Below the pieces are notes generated by a model. It saw only the letters and a program-made list of their open reading frames with translations, was not told the origin of the DNA and searched no databases. A DNA stretch of 63,118 nt, taken from Dysgonomonas sp. 511. Its GTDB lineage: Bacteria; Bacteroidota; Bacteroidia; Bacteroidales; Dysgonomonadaceae. The translations under genes were made by a program, and so were the position numbers. The stretch lies in NCBI RefSeq assembly GCF_010501105.1, contig NZ_QVMQ01000022.1, positions 140,688 through 203,805 on the forward strand. Reading direction: 5' to 3'. This document shows, piece after piece, positions 17,495 through 24,843 of the stretch (position 1 is its first letter; the number at the start of each line of letters is the position of its first letter).

Positions 17495-18610
17495 CTATCC
17501 TCTCAAAATCAGTAAAGGCATATCGGTGCGCAAATGCAAGACTTTACGCGAAACACTTGGCAAGAAAATACGTCCCAGCAGGTTGCGGCGCTTTGTAGTC
17601 AATGCTATAATGTTAACCCCTTCTTCGTCTATAAAATAATCGACAGCTTCTATCATATCAGGGCTATCGAGTAGTTCGTACCCCACATTCAGTTCGGGAT
17701 ATTTCTTTTGGAAATACTCTTTCATACCCAATAGTTCTGTTTCCGTCCAGCGGTCGCCTTTGCGGTTTACGGCATTTACATGTATCAAGGTAATCCTTAC
17801 CGACTGATATGGCCTCAATATATTGACCAGCATATCGAAGGAATCGAGGTCGCCTTTCTGAAAGTTGGTAAGGAAAGCTATATGCCTGACGTCGTCCATT
17901 TTCTTTATCGGAGAATTTTCGGGAATGGCAATCACCGGAATATTTGTCATCTCAATAATATCTGCCGTGACATTACCCACAATATCATTCACATTATTGC
18001 TCTTCCCCTTGGTTCCCAATACAAGAAGGAATGGCTTGTATTCGTGTGTAAAGTTTTCGATCTCTTCGCTTTCTATCCCTTCTCTCAGCGAATAGGAATA
18101 GTTTACTGATGGAAATTCCTTTTCGGAAATCTTTTTGTCTATCTCGTAACAGAAATCGAGCATCAATCTTCGGGCTTTATCCAAAGGGCTTTCCTTTTCA
18201 TTATCCAGATTGACAGAATCGGCAAAAGGGAAGGTTATAGGAAAACGCATTTTATACACATGGAGTATCTTCACCTTCGCATTTACCTTGCTGGCTATAG
18301 CAAAAGCGGCGCGGCATACCTTGATGGAATAACCGGAAAAGTCGACAGCTACCAGTATCCGTTTACGGCCGTCGTCTATCTTATACGTCTGTTCGTTGTC
18401 GTACCTGAACAGTTGTACGCTCTCTATGATGCCAACGGCTTTTATTATATCATATTCGTTGATGCGAACAGCGATACTATTAGAAACACCTTCGCCTTCG
18501 TCTTCTACATTTTCGAGAAAGGTTTCTATACCCCTTTCTTCCAATGTCTGTTGCAAGACGCGCGCTTTGGCAGGAGTGTGAATGGCAAGAGTAATTAATT
18601 TTTTATCCAT
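17495..18610 (-). CDS. universal stress protein, tandem UspA domains with an N-terminal extra domain
   Basis: 371 residues. Residues about 1-75 form a small N-terminal domain (KLITLAIHTPAKARVLQQTL...) resembling the DUF2007-like region fused in some Usp proteins; then two UspA domains (about 85-225 and 230-371). The first contains ILVAVDFSGYSIKVCRAA and LVLGTKGKSN, the second IAFLTNFQ and the C-terminal IALTTKRRNLLGRIFLPSVSRKVL. The G-2X-G-9X-G ATP motif is only partly kept. Likely a cytoplasmic stress-response protein. Monocistronic, facing a terminator hairpin at its 3' end. Confidence 0.75.
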   Translation of the reverse strand: MDKKLITLAIHTPAKARVLQQTLEERGIETFLENVEDEGEGVSNSIAVRINEYDIIKAVGIIESVQLFRYDNEQTYKIDDGRKRILVAVDFSGYSIKVCRAAFAIASKVNAKVKILHVYKMRFPITFPFADSVNLDNEKESPLDKARRLMLDFCYEIDKKISEKEFPSVNYSYSLREGIESEEIENFTHEYKPFLLVLGTKGKSNNVNDIVGNVTADIIEMTNIPVIAIPENSPIKKMDDVRHIAFLTNFQKGDLDSFDMLVNILRPYQSVRITLIHVNAVNRKGDRWTETELLGMKEYFQKKYPELNVGYELLDSPDMIEAVDYFIDEEGVNIIALTTKRRNLLGRIFLPSVSRKVLHLRTDMPLLILRG

Positions 18611-18803
18611 AGCTTTATTTTTTAGAGAGACAGATTATAATATAAATACCGAACAAGAGATGCCTGATTGATTAAGGTTATTGCTACATGTTCGGGGTTC
18701 TAACAAATTTACTAAAATAACTTCGGTATAAATACGAGTACTTGTCTCTTTTTTAACATAAAGAAAGATGCTTTTGTTTTCTTTACCAAGAAATTCTTCC
18801 AAA

Positions 18804-18838
18804 CAAAAAACGAGGACGACCATAAGGCCGCCCCCGTT
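18804..18838 (-). terminator. intrinsic terminator of malate dehydrogenase
   Basis: On the minus strand AACGGGGGCGGCC pairs with GGTCGTCCTCGTT (13 bp including three G-U pairs) around TTAT, followed by TTTTTT. A textbook shape 20 bases after the mdh stop codon. Confidence 0.85.
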
Positions 18839-18858
18839 CGGTTTCCATGTTTCAATAT

Positions 18859-19800
18859 TTAGATAGCTCCGTTTTCTTTCAACACTGCATTTGTCTTGCG
18901 GACAGCGGCAGCCGAAGCTTCAAATTTCTCTTTTTCTTCCGGAGTAAGTTTTATGTCTATGATTTTCTCCCACCCGTTTTTGCCTAAAACAACAGGTACT
19001 CCGATACAGATGTCTTCTTGCCCGTATTCTCCTTCTAAAGCGACACAGCAAGGAACTACTTTTTTCTGGTCGTGAAGGATAGACTCTACAACATAAGCAC
19101 CTGCTGCTCCCGGAGCATACCAAGCCGATGTGCCTAGCAAGCCGGTTAGTGTAGCTCCGCCTACCATAGTGTCGGCAACTACTTTGTCAAGAGCTTCTTT
19201 TGTCAAAAGGTCGGCAACAGGGATGCCCTTGTATGTCGCCAAACGCACAACAGGTATCATTGTAGTATCGCCGTGCCCGCCAATCACCATGCCTTCTACT
19301 TCGTTAGGGTTGCAGCCCAAAGCTTCGCTCAGGTAATATTTGAATCGGGAACTATCCAACGCTCCTCCCATACCAACGATACGGTGCTTAGGCAAGCCAG
19401 TAACTTTAGAGGCAAGGTAAGTCATTGTATCCATAGGGTTGGATATTATTACAAGGATGGCATTCGGCGAATATTTAAGGATGTTTTCTGCCACGCTTTT
19501 CACAATGCCCGCATTTACCCCGATCAGTTCTTCCCTTGTCATACCCGGTTTGCGCGGAATGCCTGAAGTGATAACAACTACATCCGAATTGACGGTAGCT
19601 GCATAATCATTGGTTACACCCTTGATGCGTGTGTCGAAACCTAAAAGCTGGGCTGTTTGGTTCATATCTATGGCCTTTCCTTCCGAAACACCTTCTTTGA
19701 CATCGAGCATTACAACCTCGTCTGCTACCTCATTAAATGCAAGCACATTTGCACATGTTGCGCCTACATTGCCAGCGCCTACAACTGTTACTTTTGACAT
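18859..19800 (-). CDS. mdh: malate dehydrogenase, LDH-like NAD-dependent type
   Basis: 313 residues. N-terminal VTVVGAGNVGATCA is the NAD-binding glycine loop; VVITSGIPRKPGMTREEL gives the substrate arginine loop; VIISNPMD and GMGGALDSSRF follow; GGHGDTTMIP carries the catalytic histidine. The active-site loop (IPRKPGMTR) with two arginines favours malate over lactate. It oxidises malate to oxaloacetate, or runs in reverse in fermentative fumarate respiration as is usual in Bacteroidales. Single-gene unit with its own terminator. Confidence 0.95.
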   Translation of the reverse strand: MSKVTVVGAGNVGATCANVLAFNEVADEVVMLDVKEGVSEGKAIDMNQTAQLLGFDTRIKGVTNDYAATVNSDVVVITSGIPRKPGMTREELIGVNAGIVKSVAENILKYSPNAILVIISNPMDTMTYLASKVTGLPKHRIVGMGGALDSSRFKYYLSEALGCNPNEVEGMVIGGHGDTTMIPVVRLATYKGIPVADLLTKEALDKVVADTMVGGATLTGLLGTSAWYAPGAAGAYVVESILHDQKKVVPCCVALEGEYGQEDICIGVPVVLGKNGWEKIIDIKLTPEEKEKFEASAAAVRKTNAVLKENGAI

Positions 19801-19993
19801 AATTTTTTTCCGTTTTTAATATATATGGTATTATAAAAATTCCCTTTGATTGCAAATTGTAAACTATCTGGCATCGCCACCCCATACAGGAGGCTTAAAG
19901 CCTGACAAATGTACGTGCTTATTCTGAAAAAAAGAAGATTTTAACAAGTAAAAAAAGAATGATTTATTAAAAAAAGCGAAAGGTTATTATCCT

Positions 19994-20025
19994 TTTGTAC
20001 AATATTTTTAAAAGGTTTATATTTG
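19994..20025 (+). promoter_or_regulatory. promoter of the coiled-coil membrane protein gene
   Basis: TTTG (19994-19997), 20 bases, TATATTTG (20018-20025), then 30 bases to the start codon. This is an almost ideal Bacteroidota housekeeping promoter. Confidence 0.75.
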
Positions 20026-20055
20026 TAGTCGCTTTGTTAAATTTTAAACACACTT

Positions 20056-20946
20056 ATGAGCACCGAAACAAGAAACAACTCGAAAATTCTGATCGCAATA
20101 ATTATTATATTGATAGCAGGTATAGGAATAGCTGCTTATTTTATATTTAACCAACGGACACAGATAGAAGAACTACAGGAAGTAAGTAGCCTGAACAAGC
20201 AACAGCTGGAAGATGAATACGAAAATATCTCCATGCAATACGAAGGTTTTAAAATGAATATAAAAAACGATTCGTTGCTACTCAAACTTACAAACGAACA
20301 GGCTAAAGTGCAACGCCTCCTCGACGAACTGCGTACCGTAAAAGCAGAAAACAAAGCCGAAATAAACCGATTGAATCAAGAATTGGGAACGTTGCGCAAA
20401 ATCCTGAAATCATATATTACTCAAATAGATTCGCTAAACAAAGCCAACGAGCAATTGAGAAAAGCCAACCAGGAGATAACCAATAAATATCAGGAGACAT
20501 CGCGCACCCTCAACGAAGTTACCCAGGAAAAAGCAAACCTTACGGAAAAGGTAACTCGTGCTGCCAAGCTGGATGCTACAGGAATAAGCATACAAGCGAC
20601 CAACAAGAAGGGAAAAGTGCAGAAAAAAATAAATAAGGTAGAACAACTGGTCTTAAACTTCCTGATAACAAAAAATATAACTGCCGAACCCGGCGAACGT
20701 ACGATATATGTGCGCATAATGAAGCCCGACAACGATGTGCTGACCAAAAACCAGGCAAATGTCTTCCCTTTCGAGAATAAAGAAATAAATTATTCGATGA
20801 AAAAAGTGATAGAATACGGCGGCGAAGAAACACCTGTAACCATGTACTGGATTGTAGAAGAATTTCTTATGCCGGGAACATATCGCGCCGATATATTTGC
20901 CGACGGCAACCGTATAGGATCAAGATCGTTTACACTGCAAAACTGA
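20056..20946 (+). CDS. single-pass membrane protein with long periplasmic coiled coil, function unknown
   Basis: 296 residues. A short cytoplasmic N-terminus, one helix (about 10-32, ILIAIIIILIAGIGIAAYFI), then a heptad-rich coiled coil (about 35-170, rich in Glu, Lys, Gln, Leu) and a compact C-terminal beta-type domain (about 175-296) with TIYVRIMKPD and PGTYRADIFADG. The C-terminal part looks like a small beta-sandwich. It has a strong promoter. The stop TGA overlaps the ATG of the GNAT gene, so the two are coupled. I do not recognise a named family; similar proteins occur in Bacteroidota as hypothetical proteins. Confidence 0.75.
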   Translation: MSTETRNNSKILIAIIIILIAGIGIAAYFIFNQRTQIEELQEVSSLNKQQLEDEYENISMQYEGFKMNIKNDSLLLKLTNEQAKVQRLLDELRTVKAENKAEINRLNQELGTLRKILKSYITQIDSLNKANEQLRKANQEITNKYQETSRTLNEVTQEKANLTEKVTRAAKLDATGISIQATNKKGKVQKKINKVEQLVLNFLITKNITAEPGERTIYVRIMKPDNDVLTKNQANVFPFENKEINYSMKKVIEYGGEETPVTMYWIVEEFLMPGTYRADIFADGNRIGSRSFTLQN

Positions 20947-21437
20947 TGGAAATAATAAAAGCTGAGAAAGCACATATACAAACCATACGCACTCTGGCAG
21001 ATGAAGTGTGGCCCGAAACATTTAAGGAACTGCTTAGCCCCGAGCAAATTGCGTATATGATAGAGATGATGTATAGCGAGTTGTCGCTCGAAAAACAGAT
21101 GGCAGAAGGACACCAATACCTGTTGGCAAAAAAAGACGGCGAATATCTGGGATATGTATCATACGAATTAAACTATAAAGGAACAGGATATACAAAGATC
21201 CACAAAATATATGTGCTTCCTGCTGGACAAGGGACAGGCGTAGGCCGCTTATTTATCGAAACGGTAAGTGGTATAGCTAAGGAGAATAACAACACGGGAG
21301 TCTCTCTTAATGTAAACCGCTATAATAAGGCTATCAACTTTTACAGGCGAATGGGATTTGAAATTGCCGGAAGTGAGGACATTGATATCGGCAACAATTT
21401 TTTGATGGAAGATTATATAATGAATAAAGAGTTCTGA
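20946..21437 (+). CDS. GNAT-family N-acetyltransferase
   Basis: 163 residues, one GNAT domain. Motif A is KIYVLPAGQGTGVGRLFIE (acetyl-CoA pyrophosphate loop, Q-x-x-G-x-G type), preceded by YLGYVSYEL and followed by LNVNRYNKAINFYRRMGFE, the motif-B tail of the family. It should transfer an acetyl group to a small molecule or protein amine in the cytoplasm; the acceptor is unknown. Translation is coupled (TGATG) to the upstream coiled-coil membrane protein. Confidence 0.88.
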   Translation: MEIIKAEKAHIQTIRTLADEVWPETFKELLSPEQIAYMIEMMYSELSLEKQMAEGHQYLLAKKDGEYLGYVSYELNYKGTGYTKIHKIYVLPAGQGTGVGRLFIETVSGIAKENNNTGVSLNVNRYNKAINFYRRMGFEIAGSEDIDIGNNFLMEDYIMNKEF

Positions 21438-21468
21438 AAACCGGAACCCTCCGTTTGTATTTTTCGTC

Positions 21469-21846
21469 TTACCTATTCCGAAGTGTATCTATCAGCAATT
21501 GCATTGCTTCTATTGTTTGATCTTTGGAGGCAATGGTTTGCTCCAAATCTTTAATGCGAGCCTCTAAAAATTCCACTTTTTTATCTACATCAACTTCATT
21601 TTCGGAGAGAATATCTTTCTCCTCATCTTTGTTCATACTTCCGACACCAGCAATAAGCCAATCCATTGAATAATGGGGGAAAGCTATGGCAATAGAATGC
21701 AATATATCATAATTGGGAGCTACTCCCCTCGATATCACGTTTTTGAGTGTATCGGAGGAAATGCCCAGCACCTTTGCAAATTTAGGTATGCTCCCGCATT
21801 CCTTCTTGTAAAGGGTTCTTATCCTGTCAATTATGGTATCACTCAT
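21469..21846 (-). CDS. XRE/CI-like helix-turn-helix repressor with C-terminal coiled coil
   Basis: 125 residues from ATG 21846; a longer version would read through the operator region. HTH at about residues 20-41 (IPKFAKVLGISSDTLKNVIS), then the phage-repressor-like YSMDWLIAGVGS (59-70), a linker, and a coiled coil (about 85-124) likely for oligomerisation. No protease or sensor domain. It faces away from two small genes across an intergenic region with two near-identical palindromes at 21878-21893 and 21918-21933, its probable operators. Looks like a simplified CI-type regulator or a domesticated remnant of a mobile element. Confidence 0.8.
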   Translation of the reverse strand: MSDTIIDRIRTLYKKECGSIPKFAKVLGISSDTLKNVISRGVAPNYDILHSIAIAFPHYSMDWLIAGVGSMNKDEEKDILSENEVDVDKKVEFLEARIKDLEQTIASKDQTIEAMQLLIDTLRNR

Positions 21847-21877
21847 ATTTGCTTTTAATTTACAAAGAGCAAAAAAA

Positions 21878-21893
21878 TGTTCATTTAAACACA
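21878..21893. promoter_or_regulatory. operator-like palindrome 1
   Basis: TGTTCATTTAAACACA is an imperfect dyad, close in sequence to the perfect dyad 25 bases downstream. It lies about 32 bases from the repressor start codon, where it could mediate autorepression. Confidence 0.5.
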
Positions 21894-21910
21894 TTTTTAG
21901 TTAAAATTAC

Positions 21911-21941
21911 TTGCAAGGTGTTTATTTAAACACTATTTTTG
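21911..21941 (+). promoter_or_regulatory. promoter with embedded operator palindrome
   Basis: TTG (21911-21913), 20 bases, TATTTTTG (21934-21941) fit -33 and -7 boxes reading toward the small genes. The palindrome GTGTTTATTTAAACAC (21918-21933) fills the space between the boxes exactly, so a bound repressor would block polymerase. Confidence 0.6.
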
Positions 21942-22011
21942 CATTTAAATAGTCGTCCTACTTAAGTTACGACTGTGCTTTTTTGTACAATTGAGCTAAA
22001 TTAGTAAAAAT

Positions 22012-22230
22012 ATGAATATCAATAACAAAAGAGTAACGTTAAAAAAAACTATTGATGTTCGCAATACACTCTTAGCTATACAAACGAGTTGCTCTGCTGT
22101 AATAAAAACCAAAGATATCAGCGCCAACAGAATACGCGCTATGGTATCGCGGCTGAACAAGGAAGGGTATGAATACCAAACTTCTGAAAAAGGATTTGTA
22201 GATGAAATAAAGGTATCCCGATACAAATAG
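22012..22230 (+). CDS. small protein of unknown function (72 aa)
   Basis: 72 residues, basic, with one possible helical segment (SANRIRAMVSRLNKEGYEYQ) resembling the end of a small DNA-binding or regulatory domain. It starts about 70 bases downstream of the operator-bearing promoter and is followed after seven bases by another small gene. Such short proteins next to a CI-like repressor are typical of phage or plasmid early genes, but this identification is inference. Codon use looks like that of its neighbours. Confidence 0.55.
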   Translation: MNINNKRVTLKKTIDVRNTLLAIQTSCSAVIKTKDISANRIRAMVSRLNKEGYEYQTSEKGFVDEIKVSRYK

Positions 22231-22237
22231 AATAGAT

Positions 22238-22468
22238 ATGGCTACACCGCGCAAACGAACTTATAGTAATCCTGAAAACTTCGATCAAGAGTATATCTCA
22301 CAAGCAGAATGCTATCGTAAAGTCAAGGTGTATTCTCTAATCGTCGGGTTATCTTTTTTCGGGCTTGTAGGCTTTTTCTTTTTCATGAACTATTACGCTT
22401 CCGGGTTTACAGAAGGGCATTGCCTTACTCAACCTATACTATCAGCAATATATTCTTCCCGGCCTTAA
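22238..22468 (+). CDS. small single-pass membrane protein (76 aa), function unknown
   Basis: 76 residues: a polar N-terminus (TPRKRTYSNPENFDQEY), one hydrophobic helix (about 31-52, VYSLIVGLSFFGLVGFFFFM) and a short C-terminal tail. It lies seven bases after the 72-residue gene and should be transcribed with it from the repressor-controlled promoter. A conserved terminator hairpin begins 10 bases downstream. No family recognised. Confidence 0.5.
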   Translation: MATPRKRTYSNPENFDQEYISQAECYRKVKVYSLIVGLSFFGLVGFFFFMNYYASGFTEGHCLTQPILSAIYSSRP

Positions 22469-22477
22469 ATAAACACA

Positions 22478-22516
22478 AAGAAGATGTCCTTTATTACTTT
22501 GGGGGACACCTTCTTT
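22478..22516. terminator. terminator hairpin of the GGTGTCC repeat family
   Basis: AAGAAGATGTCC, loop TTTATTACTTTG, GGGGACACCTTCTT. Same stem and loop as 17448-17486. It sits between the convergent small membrane protein gene and the doxX-like gene. Confidence 0.65.
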
Positions 22517-22547
22517 GATATATCTACTTATTAATTTCTGAGATGAA

Positions 22548-22958
22548 CTAATCCCATAGATTCTTACTGCTCAGTGCATATTTGCCACTTCCTATAAACA
22601 CAAGTGCTAATGCACCGAAAAAATATAAAGCCGGCAATTCTATAGCCCAGCCTCCCGACGGACTAAGTGTGAATATATCAGTAGCGTGAGCCATACCTAC
22701 AGCTACTATCATATTAAAGGCAAATACTGCAGCAGCTAGGCGCGTACCATATCCTGCGATTATAAACAAAGGTGCGACAACCTCGCCTATATAAACCCCG
22801 TATGTTATAAACGATGGCAGACCCGAAGCCGCAACCATCTGTTCTATACCATCAGCTCCGTTTACCAATTTTGAAACTCCATGTAAGAGCATCAATACTC
22901 CGATACTCAGCCGCAATATAAGCAGTCCTAAATCGATATTTCTATCAAGTACTTTCAT
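22548..22958 (-). CDS. DoxX-family membrane protein
   Basis: 136 residues, four helices. The opening GLLILRLSIGVLMLLHGVSK (Arg and His in helix 1) and the later APLFIIAGYGTRLAA and IELPALYFFGALAL segments are the standard DoxX pattern. Proteins of this family are linked to quinone or thiosulfate oxidation or oxidative stress in various bacteria, but the biochemical role is usually unknown. It is a single gene between two repeat-type hairpins. Confidence 0.82.
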   Translation of the reverse strand: MKVLDRNIDLGLLILRLSIGVLMLLHGVSKLVNGADGIEQMVAASGLPSFITYGVYIGEVVAPLFIIAGYGTRLAAAVFAFNMIVAVGMAHATDIFTLSPSGGWAIELPALYFFGALALVFIGSGKYALSSKNLWD

Positions 22959-23120
22959 TGTGTTGTTTTTTATTATATCGTTTAACTTAATGTTTGTTGC
23001 CTATTAAACAAAGAGCTGTTAAAAAGGTTCATCCAAACATAGATTCAATCTATAAAAAACACAACAATATAGAAAATCATAAACAACGGTAGCAACTATC
23101 CTCTAAACAACTAAAAAACA

Positions 23121-23155
23121 AAAAAGGTGTCCTTCACTACTTTTGGGACACCTTT
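23121..23155. terminator. terminator hairpin of the GGTGTCC repeat family
   Basis: AAAAAGGTGTCC, loop TTCACTACTTTT, GGGACACCTTT. It lies downstream of the NlpC/P60 gene at 23188 on the minus strand, 30 bases from the stop. Confidence 0.65.
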
Positions 23156-23187
23156 ATCACTTTTATTTTTTTTTGCAATCCTTCGCT

Positions 23188-23925
23188 TTATCTCCCTCCT
23201 TTACGCCATGCTTTGCTGTAATATCCTTCGGCTAGAGTACTTACTATTACTCCTTTTTTGATAGAAGCGTGGACAAACTTTCCTTCTCCGATATATACAC
23301 CTACGTGGTTGATATATTTCTTATTAAAAGTAGAAAAGAATACCATATCTCCGGGTTCTAAATCCTCTTTGGTCACCGGATGTTTGATATTCTTTGCTAT
23401 TACTGTACTAACCCTGTCGAGTTGTATGTCGTAAACATTCTTATATATAAGATTGGTAAATCCCGAACAATCTACTGCTTTGCGGCTCATCCCCCCCCTG
23501 CGGTAACGTGTTCCGAGCCAATCGGTAACTTCGCGGTAAAGAGGCAGTAGCGCGGCATCCGTAATAGTTATGCCCAAACGTCCGGATAGTTCTTCCATTT
23601 CTTTTTTCTCTATCAGACGTTCATGGAGCGACGCCAGCGAATTAGACAGGTCTGCATCTGCATAAAGGTCACGCACCGGCGACAATTCTCCTCTTTGCTC
23701 TACCAATGTTTTTTTCACCTTTGGCAATGCAACCGCATCTCCGTTTGCTGTTGTGACTTGTATATTGTGCGACGTTTGCTCTATTTTTACCTTTTTAGGT
23801 GCTATAGGGTTAGACGGGGTTTTATCTTTGTCTGTAGGGGGCGGGTATGCTGCCAGCGATAAGTAGCTTGCTGAAAATAATATAAGAAATGAAGAAATTT
23901 TCAATAGTTTCTTGTCAATAAACAT
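23188..23925 (-). CDS. secreted C40 (NlpC/P60) cell-wall peptidase
   Basis: 245 residues. Signal peptide (SFLILFSASYLSLA) then a Pro/Lys-rich linker and a C-terminal NlpC/P60 domain (about 125-245). Catalytic Cys is in VDCSGFTNLIY, catalytic His in INHVGVYIG, and the third polar residue in FVHASIKKG. It should cleave peptidoglycan stem peptides, typically gamma-D-Glu-diamino acid bonds, in the periplasm. A second NlpC/P60 gene lies 104 bases upstream on the same strand, sharing the GTKYRRGG/GTKYCTGG entry to the domain. Confidence 0.88.
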   Translation of the reverse strand: MFIDKKLLKISSFLILFSASYLSLAAYPPPTDKDKTPSNPIAPKKVKIEQTSHNIQVTTANGDAVALPKVKKTLVEQRGELSPVRDLYADADLSNSLASLHERLIEKKEMEELSGRLGITITDAALLPLYREVTDWLGTRYRRGGMSRKAVDCSGFTNLIYKNVYDIQLDRVSTVIAKNIKHPVTKEDLEPGDMVFFSTFNKKYINHVGVYIGEGKFVHASIKKGVIVSTLAEGYYSKAWRKGGR

Positions 23926-24029
23926 AATTTGCTAGTTTTTTCGGGACTTAAAAGTATGTATTTTACAGCAAATTACAGACAAAACGGATACCGCATTGTT
24001 ATTTTTTATAATATTTTAAGAAATACAAT

Positions 24030-24578
24030 TTACCTTACACGGCCTGCTTTTCGCCATGCTTTTTTATAGTAATCCTGATCTAAATTGTCGACAACTACCC
24101 CTCGCGTAGTAGAAGCGTGGACAAACCGTCCGTTTTTAAGATATATACCTATATGGTTGATGTTGCTATGGCTCTTTGATGTAGCAAAGAAAATAAGGTC
24201 GCCTGCACGCAGGTTATTTTTCGAAATTTTCTGCATTTTCATACCCGACATCTGCGATGTTGTCCGTGGTAGGTTCATACCATATACATTTTGGTATATT
24301 TTTGTTACAAACCCTGAACAATCAACACATTTTTTAGTTGCTCCGCCAGTGCAATATTTTGTGCCAAGCCACAAAGAAACTTCTGCATAAAGAGGCATAT
24401 TGCGGTCATCTTCTACATCTGTATTATTCAGAGAAATTCCCAGTTTATTAGACAACTGAGCCACTTCTACAGGATCGTAGAGGCGTTTACTCCATGTCGT
24501 TTTCGAAGACTGGCACGATGCCAGAAACAATAAAAGAATTACTAAAAAGAAACTGTTGCGAGAGGTTATATTCTTCAT
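24030..24578 (-). CDS. NlpC/P60-family lipoprotein peptidase
   Basis: 182 residues from ATG 24578, which puts a lipobox (LLFLASC) at the right place. An upstream in-frame ATG at 24653 would extend into the MITE-like element and bury the signal, so it is rejected. The C40 domain (about 65-182) has VDCSGFVTKIYQNVY (Cys), INHIGIYLKNG (His) and FVHASTTRG. It is a shorter paralogue of the protein at 23188-23925. Likely anchored in the outer membrane and trimming peptidoglycan peptides. Confidence 0.87.
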   Translation of the reverse strand: MKNITSRNSFFLVILLLFLASCQSSKTTWSKRLYDPVEVAQLSNKLGISLNNTDVEDDRNMPLYAEVSLWLGTKYCTGGATKKCVDCSGFVTKIYQNVYGMNLPRTTSQMSGMKMQKISKNNLRAGDLIFFATSKSHSNINHIGIYLKNGRFVHASTTRGVVVDNLDQDYYKKAWRKAGRVR

Positions 24579-24617
24579 CCGAGTAAAGTTTATGCTATAA
24601 AGATAAAGAATAAATAT

Positions 24618-24802
24618 AAAAGAAAGTGCCCAAAGAGGAATCATCTGCTTCATTGCTTCATTTATCAGCCATCGGCCACACTCTTTCTCATGCCCCCTTC
24701 TGTCTAAAAATGAGCGGCTTGGCGTCTAATCACTTTTTGAACACTTCGCTACATAAACACAAAAAAAGGTGTCCTTTATTACTTTTGGGGACACCTTCGT
24801 TC
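24618..24802. mobile_element. ~180-base inverted-repeat element (MITE-like), copy B
   Basis: Left end AAAGAAAGTGCCCAAAGAGG and right end ACTTTTGGGGACACCTTCGT are imperfect inverted repeats. The interior matches copy A at 11751-11927 base for base over long stretches (ATCATCTGCTTCATT, TTCTGTCTAAAAATGAGCGG, CTAATCACTTTTTGAACACT), with one 9-11 base duplication of GCTTCATT. The right hairpin (24762-24797) is the likely terminator for the glutamine synthetase gene on the minus strand. Confidence 0.65.
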
Positions 24803-24843
24803 TATAATATCATTGTGTTCAAAAAAAATCTTTTTTCATCTGC

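Noticed and set aside
24579..24653. Upstream start for the NlpC/P60 lipoprotein
   Set aside because: It extends into the inverted-repeat element and places the lipoprotein signal in the interior.
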